This document shows, piece by piece, positions 58,664-64,000 of a stretch of DNA of 64,000 nucleotides. A program made the translations under genes and the position numbers. How positions within the stretch are numbered: position 1 is the stretch's first letter; each line of letters starts with the position of its first letter. The stretch covers positions 38,303,823 to 38,367,822 of the forward strand of contig NC_088873.1 in the NCBI RefSeq assembly GCF_032884065.1, in the 5' to 3' direction. The notes beneath the pieces are model-generated. The model was not told the origin of the DNA. It saw only the letters and a list, made by a program, of their open reading frames with translations, and ran no database searches. This stretch comes from Artemia franciscana. Lineage: Eukaryota > Arthropoda > Branchiopoda > Anostraca > Artemiidae.

Positions 58664-60179
58664 TTGAAATTAGAAAATACGGAAACCTGGAACAATTCCA
58701 TCGTTATAAAATCATTTCCCACTAAGTATCAAATTGTGCTGAAAATTATGAAAAAAAACAAAAATAAAAAGGATCTTGCAGGAATTTCGATCAATTTTAA
58801 TAGAAATCAAGCAACCCTTAAGTTTCAGTCTGAGGGCGCTCGCATCCCTGGGGCTTTGAAAGAAATATTTGGGGTGACTTCTTAAGGAATTTTATGCAAT
58901 TACCTTCAAGGGCACTCACAGGGTGCTTTAAGTGCTCCCTTAGAATACCAAATATGTGTACAAGGTTTTCTAATGCTAAAAAAAGTGGCATTTTATTGGA
59001 AAAAACAATAGAAAAAAAATTTCAAAGCTTAACCCTTTCTTGGATTTTCTTTGCAACTCGAAAGGGGATATGGGATCGGATCGTACCCAAAGGGAAATGG
59101 GCCAGGAACAGGATAAGGGGGAAGGTTAAACATTTCAATACAATTTGAAGTCATACGAAACTACAAATATTATTTTTCAGTGTTTAACGCACTGCTTGAT
59201 TTAGATGTACAAAAATGATTTGCTAGGTGCTTAGTTTTCAAAATATTGCTTTTTCGTGGTTTGAAGAAGAAAGGACGTATCATTTTTAAACTAGACCTTC
59301 ACTCTTGAAAAGTTAACTATTTTCCCTTTTTCTTTTTACTTGTCAGAAGTTTAATAATGTGAAATAACCGAAGGATAGGGAAGCCAAATAACTAAGAATA
59401 ACTTTTTGATCGATTCAAATCGGCTAAAGAATTCGAAATATTACTAATGGCTGCAATTTACAAGAATAAAAGGGAGGGAACATTTCTTTATGAAAATTGG
59501 AAAAAAATATTTCTCTAAAATTTGCGCGAAAAATGTTTTCCGATTTTAAAATTAAATTTATTTTTCAAGAGGTCTGTAGGGGCGATAGTTCTCTCCCTAT
59601 CCCATCTAATTGGCACCCCGTTTGTTACTCTCATACAGATTATAAAAAAAAGAATAGATGCGTGATTATCGCTGGTTGGTGACGTTTACTCTACTGGCCA
59701 AAGTTAAATTTCAAATTGTAACATCCAGCATAGCCCGTGGTGTAAACTGAGGGGGGGGGTTCCTTGTCCCCCTGGATTTGAGAAGAAACCTATTTGGCTG
59801 GATTTTTGTGGAAAAATACCACCTGTTGGTTTTTTTATTAAACAAATTGAAAAATAACAAATTTGCCCACCCTTGGATTGAATACATATTCCTCCCCCTA
59901 AGTTTTCGTGAATTGACGCCACAGAGCGTAACACTGGCTCACTCCTAGTTTCCCATTGCTGCGATTTGCGGAAAACTCAATTCGAATTACGTATGTAATG
60001 TAGGGAAAAAACTTTCAAAAATATCTGAAATTCGCAGTTACGATGCGGGAAAAATTGCGATTACCCTTACCTTGTCTTATAGAAAACGAATTTCGGTGAT
60101 TTTTAACTTTTATTATTAACACACAGAAGGAAAAGAATAGTTATTTCAAGATTGTAGTATATAAACAATTTAAAACCAA
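58664..60179. other. Mostly non-coding; two unassigned short frames
   Basis: The frames at about 58664-58885 (AGISINFNRNQATLKFQSEG) and 58894-59148 (MQLPSRALTGCFKC) are adjacent, on the same strand and less biased than their surroundings, but no domain was recognised and no splice sites clearly join them. 59700-59930 is a dispersed repeat also seen at 54075-54250. Confidence 0.4.
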
Positions 60180-60430
60180 TTACAAATTTGATTTCCGAAC
60201 AGGTTTGATCGCATCCTGTTGAAAAATTTCATCACACACGGATTTGCGTTTTGCTACAAAATACTGGTAAAAGAATTGTCGCCAATCCACAAAATTACTA
60301 CGGTTTCGTCCAAAACGCCCAAAACGCAGGATGTGGGAGCTAAGTGTTAACAGTGAAATCTGACCGCGAAGTTTTTTTCGCAATCTGGCCTCTACTCTTC
60401 TTTTATCTCTACGTTTACACATCAGGGCCG
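60180..60430 (-). CDS. Possible terminal exon, unknown protein
   Basis: Minus-strand frame with a strongly basic sequence (KRRDKRRVEARLRKKLRGQI) followed by LLTLSSHILRFGRFGRNRSN, FVDWRQFFYQYFVAKRKSV, then a stop at 60180. Composition is unlike the surrounding AT-rich repeats and a minus-strand AATAAA lies at 60113-60108. The N-terminal part of the open frame beyond about 60430 (GVRPDSPLNTAL) comes from a dispersed non-coding phrase and is probably not exon; the only candidate acceptor is a weak one near 60416. Not recognised. Could be chance. Confidence 0.25.
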
Positions 60431-60720
60431 TATTTAGGGGGCTATCTGGTCTGACCCCCCGCAAAAAATACGACTCATCAAAAAGTAAAAAATGCATATA
60501 AAATGTTTTTGAAATGTTTTGTATATATTTTACCCCTCTCTCCTCCTGAGCAAAATCTTGGATATAGCCTTGTTATACACCAATGTTTTTTTCTAGAAGG
60601 GCAGAAAACTATATTAAACCTAATTATTATTTAAAACATAATTAAATTATTTATAACTATTCAAAATCTAATTGTTTTAAAACTAGTGATTAAAAGCTTA
60701 ATTATTTAAACCTATAGTGA

Positions 60721-61895
60721 GCTTAAATTGAATACGTTAATCAAACTTAAAACGCACAAAATCTTTTACTATTGAAGCAGAAATGAAACCCAGAACGGAC
60801 AAAAAATACATAAGGAATCATATAAAACAAATAACCGACAGGTAATAATAAAAATGAATAAATAAATCTTATAACCAGTACAGCTTTTAATTAGATGTCA
60901 AGCTTAAAACGAACAAAAATCTTTTACTGCTGAAGCATAAATGAAACCCAGAATCAACAAAAAATACACAAAAAATAATGAAAAAATAAACATACAATAG
61001 GTACTGATATAAATATATAATATAATCTTAAAACGAGTGCTTAAATTGAATATGTAAATCAAGCTTAAAACGAACAAAAATCTTATACTATTGAAGCATA
61101 AATAGAATCCAGGACAAACAGAAAATTCATAAAGAATCATAAAATAAAAACATACAACAGACTATAATACAAATGAATAAACAAGTCTTAAAACGAGTGA
61201 AGCTTAAATTGAATATGTAAATCAAGCATAAAACGAACAAAAATCTTTTACTATTGACGAATAAATCAAGCCCAAAACGAACAGAAATTGTGTAAGAATC
61301 GTAAAAAACAAATATTCAACAGATACTAATATAAATGAATAAATAAATCTTAAAACGAGTAAAGCTTATACTGAATATATAAATCAAGCTTAAAACAAAC
61401 AAAAATATTATACTGTTAAAGCGTAAATGAAACCCAAAACGGAGAGAAATTACACAAAGAATCATACAAAAAACATCCTACAGATACTAATATATATGAA
61501 TGAATATATCTTAAAACGAATAAAGCTTAAATTGGATGTGCAAATGAAACTCAAAACAAACAAAAATCTTCTAATATTGAAGCGCAAATGAAACTCAAGA
61601 CGAACAGAAATTAAACGAACAATCATAGCAAACAAACATCCAACAAATAATAACTAAAATGAATAAATAAATCTTAAAATGGGCAAACCTTAAATTGAAT
61701 ATGCAAATCAAGTTGAAAACGAACAAAAATCTTTCACTACTGAAGCATAAATGAAACCCAAAACGAACAGAAATTACACGCAGATTCAAAAAAAGCAAAC
61801 ATGCGACAGGTACTAATATAAATGAATAAATAAAACTTAAAACGAATAAAGCTCTAAACCCAAGAAGAACAGAAATTAAATGAACAATCATAGCA
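60721..61895 (+). repeat. 162 bp satellite array, about 7.3 units
   Basis: Unit starts at 60721, 60886, 61039, 61202, 61364, 61525, 61688 and a partial at 61851 (lengths 165, 153, 163, 162, 161, 163, 163). Each has GCTTAAATTGAATATGTAAA, CTTAAAACGAACAAAAATCT, TGAAGCATAAATGAAACCCA, CGAACAGAAATTACAC and ATAAATGAATAAATAAATCT. The AAAACGAACA(G)AAAT motif recurs twice per unit, suggesting an older half-unit of about 80 bp. It is also present in family B arms. Confidence 0.93.
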
Positions 61896-61959
61896 AATAA
61901 TCTTGTTTTTGTTTTCACTCTCGTAATATGTACAAAAGGAAATATTTGAAATATAATTC

Positions 61960-63415
61960 CCTTTTAGTAAAATGCCAATTATGCAGTAGCTTTTAGACGA
62001 ATGAACCCCCTCCAAAGCGAATGTGACCATCCCATCCAGAAATGCCTTATATGTAAAACTTCTGTAAAACTTCTAAAAATTGCAAAACTTCTAGCCCTTG
62101 CCCCAAGAGCTGTGGGTATTAAACCTGGAATATGTTATTTGACATTTTGACTATTTTGAACAAAATGGATCTCTCAAAACTTGTTTAACCTGGAGGCATT
62201 GTTAAATGACCGTTGGCTTATTTTTAACAAAATTAACGTCTCAAAATTATGATTCGATGCATTTGCAGGTAGGAGGGCGTGGGGGGCTAGTTACCCTCCG
62301 ATCGCTTTTGACTCTTCAAAATAAAACTAGAACTTTCAATTTCCAATCAAATGAGGCTTCTTCGAAACTTATATGACCATCCCTTCCATAAGAACCTTAT
62401 ATGCTTCAGGGGCATGACTTACAACTTGCCCACCTGCTCTGGGACGTTGTGTCAACTCCTTAGGCATTGTTAAATGATCTTAGGGATATTTTGGAAGAAA
62501 TGGGTATCTAAAATTACATCGCTTGCCCCCGCTGGGGGTTTGTATAGACTCTGGAGTTTTGGTATCTCGTCTTTGAAGTATTTTAAGCACAATGGCTGTC
62601 TCAAACTTTGGATCTGGTGCATTTGGAAAAAGAGGGCTTGGAAGGGATTAGTTGACCTCAATCAGTGTCGGCTCTTCAAAAAGCATTAGAACTTCCAATT
62701 TCCAATCGAAAAAGGCCCGTAAAAAAGCTTATATGACCACTTCCTCCACATGGATGTGAGCCTGTGTGTAAATAAGTGAGTTAGTTTGAGTGAGCGAGTG
62801 ATTGAGTATGTAAGTGATCGAGTTTGAGTGAGAGAGTTTGAGCATTTGTGAGCCCCATTCTTTGCATAAAAAAAACGTTTGCATACCCACGGGACATAAC
62901 TAAATCCTTGCTATGGAGTTCAGGGAGGCTTTGTCAAACCCAGAGGCACAGCTGTGTATCTTTGAACTGTTTTGAAGGAAATAGCTATTTCAAAATTTTG
63001 GTCGGATGAATTTGAGGAAAAGAGGGCCTGGGAGCCTAGTTGCCCTACAATCACTTTTGACTCTTCAAAAGGGAACTAAAACTTCTGATTTCCTTTAAAA
63101 TCGGGTTCCTCCAAAGTTTAAACAACCACCTTTTCCATAGAAATCTTATATGTACCTGGGGCATAAATTAAAACCCTTTCCCCAGGACTCTGGGGGTCGT
63201 TTCAAGCTCCAAGTTTTTTTTTTTTACCTGGTCTTTGGACTATTTTGAAGAAAATAGCTATGTCTAAATTTTAATCGGATAGATTTGGGGAAAAGAGGGC
63301 ATGGAGGGCCTCTATTCGCCCTTTCAATTTCGAATTGAATGATCCCCCTTCAAAGTCCATGTGACCACCCCTTCCATACGAACTGCCTGTGGGGTTAAAA
63401 TAATAAATTAGAAAA
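61960..63415 (+). repeat. Family C tandem array, diverged
   Basis: Cores near 62168, 62238, 62503, 62597, 62985 and 63259 resemble CTATCTCAAAATTTTGATCG followed by GATGCATTTGGGGAAAAGAG, then TTGCCCTCCGATCACTTTTG, ACTAGAACTTTCAATTTCCA and TATGACCACCCCTTCCATA. Spacing is uneven (70-390 bp), so units were deleted or truncated. A (GAGTGAGT)-like patch lies at 62775-62845. Confidence 0.85.
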
Positions 63416-63439
63416 TATTGAAGCCATGTGGCCTTTACT

Positions 63440-63465
63440 ATAGGCAACGCTACAGCGTTGCCTAT
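63440..63465. other. Perfect 12 bp stem hairpin
   Basis: ATAGGCAACGCT (63440-63451) and AGCGTTGCCTAT (63454-63465) separated by AC. It marks the border between the family C array and the duplicated block to the right and may be an element terminus. Confidence 0.7.
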
Positions 63466-63482
63466 GATTAGATGGTTTTCAC

Positions 63483-63975
63483 TTTTTGCATTTTCAATAT
63501 TTTGGGATGTATGAGTGTACTATTCCTCCTAGGTGCTTAGGTAAAAATTTTATTTGGAAGAGATAGTTTCCCATTGAAACGGATATTAAACATCGCGAAA
63601 AGCAATTAAAAAATAACTGATGGGAACATTATAGGTAATAGGGGATGAGAGTCGCAGAAAGTGTTTTGTATTATCCCTAGTTTATTTTCTTATACTTTTT
63701 GTCTTCAGTGAGTTGGTTTTTTAGGGCAGAGGGTGTCAAGATTTTCTTTAACGGAATTTGCGTTATTTCTTTTGACATTAGGGGTTTTTTTCTTTTTAGT
63801 TATACTTTGGGATATATGGGTTTACTACTCCTCATTGGGGCTTAGGCAAGGATTTTATTCGGCAGGAGTAGTTTTTCGGTGAAGTGGACGTTAAACGTGG
63901 AGAGAAGCGAAGAAACGTAGATGATATGACCATTATATGTAATAGGAGATATGAGTCACAGAAACTAAGAGATTT
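63483..63975 (+). repeat. Diverged direct duplication, about 305 bp period
   Basis: TTTTGGGATGTATGAGTGTA, CTATTCCTCCTAGGTGCTTA and GATGAGAGTCGCAGAAA (63501-63660) recur as CTTTGGGATATATGGGTTTA, CTACTCCTCATTGGGGCTTA and GATATGAGTCACAGAAA (63806-63965). No coding capacity. Confidence 0.75.
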
Positions 63976-64000
63976 TGGAAGCATTAAAGGGTGTATCCAG

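Noticed and set aside
58664-59148. Two adjacent plus-strand frames
   Set aside because: Slightly protein-like but no domain, no junction and no homologue recognised; kept only as a note in the region entry.

Overview
This is a repeat-dense, AT-rich eukaryotic nuclear window with the look of an invertebrate genome. Spliced and intronless reading frames sit in long non-coding stretches. The window holds Helitrons, a CR1/Jockey-like LINE, a spliced hAT transposase, Penelope-like and RTE-like fragments, foldback MITEs and many tandem arrays. No bacterial operon, plasmid or CRISPR feature was seen. My guess is an arthropod, perhaps a branchiopod crustacean. That rests on the style of the repeats only and is weak.

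Layout. 1-4.1 kb: minus-strand Helitron copies with long (TA)n tracts. 4.1-10.1 kb: non-coding DNA and dispersed repeats. 10.1-14.4 kb: a minus-strand non-LTR retrotransposon (ORF1 and ORF2) with frameshifts and a missing 3' end. 16.7-18.6 kb: hAT transposase body, minus strand. 19.0-21.3 kb: 5' part of an autonomous-type Helitron, plus strand. 23.1-23.4 kb: a hAT zinc-finger exon on the opposite strand whose splice phase matches the hAT body. 24-25.2 kb: foldback MITEs and an RTE-like LINE tail. 26.8-29.3 kb: the best intact gene of the window, an 819-residue protein of three tandem kinase-like domains that all lack key catalytic residues. 29.6-30.6 kb: a LINE 3' end running into a minisatellite. 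32-41.4 kb: minisatellites, a 254-272 bp tandem array and a 2.2 kb imperfect inverted repeat. 43.5-48.5 kb: a dispersed repeat (here called family A) around a spliced minus-strand gene end (45625-46848) and a LINE endonuclease fragment. 51.6-54.1 kb: a complete-ended non-autonomous Helitron inserted into one copy of a tandem duplication whose other copy keeps the empty site. 55.7-58.7 kb: family A with an inserted Penelope-like element that has inverted arms. 60.7-63.9 kb: a 162 bp satellite and further arrays.

Repeat names used below. Family A: starts near a CACTTGG/CCAAGTG hairpin and ends in GAGCTC-rich minisatellite. Family B: foldback MITE with about 106 bp inverted arms. Family C: a roughly 300-400 bp repeat with a TCTCAAAATTTTGAT-like core. 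Family D: minisatellite related to CAACAAGTTTCACGAAGAAA.

Most of the window is mobile or repeated DNA. Only the triple pseudokinase gene and the spliced gene end at 45.6-46.8 kb look like host genes. All family assignments come from reading motifs; no database search was run.
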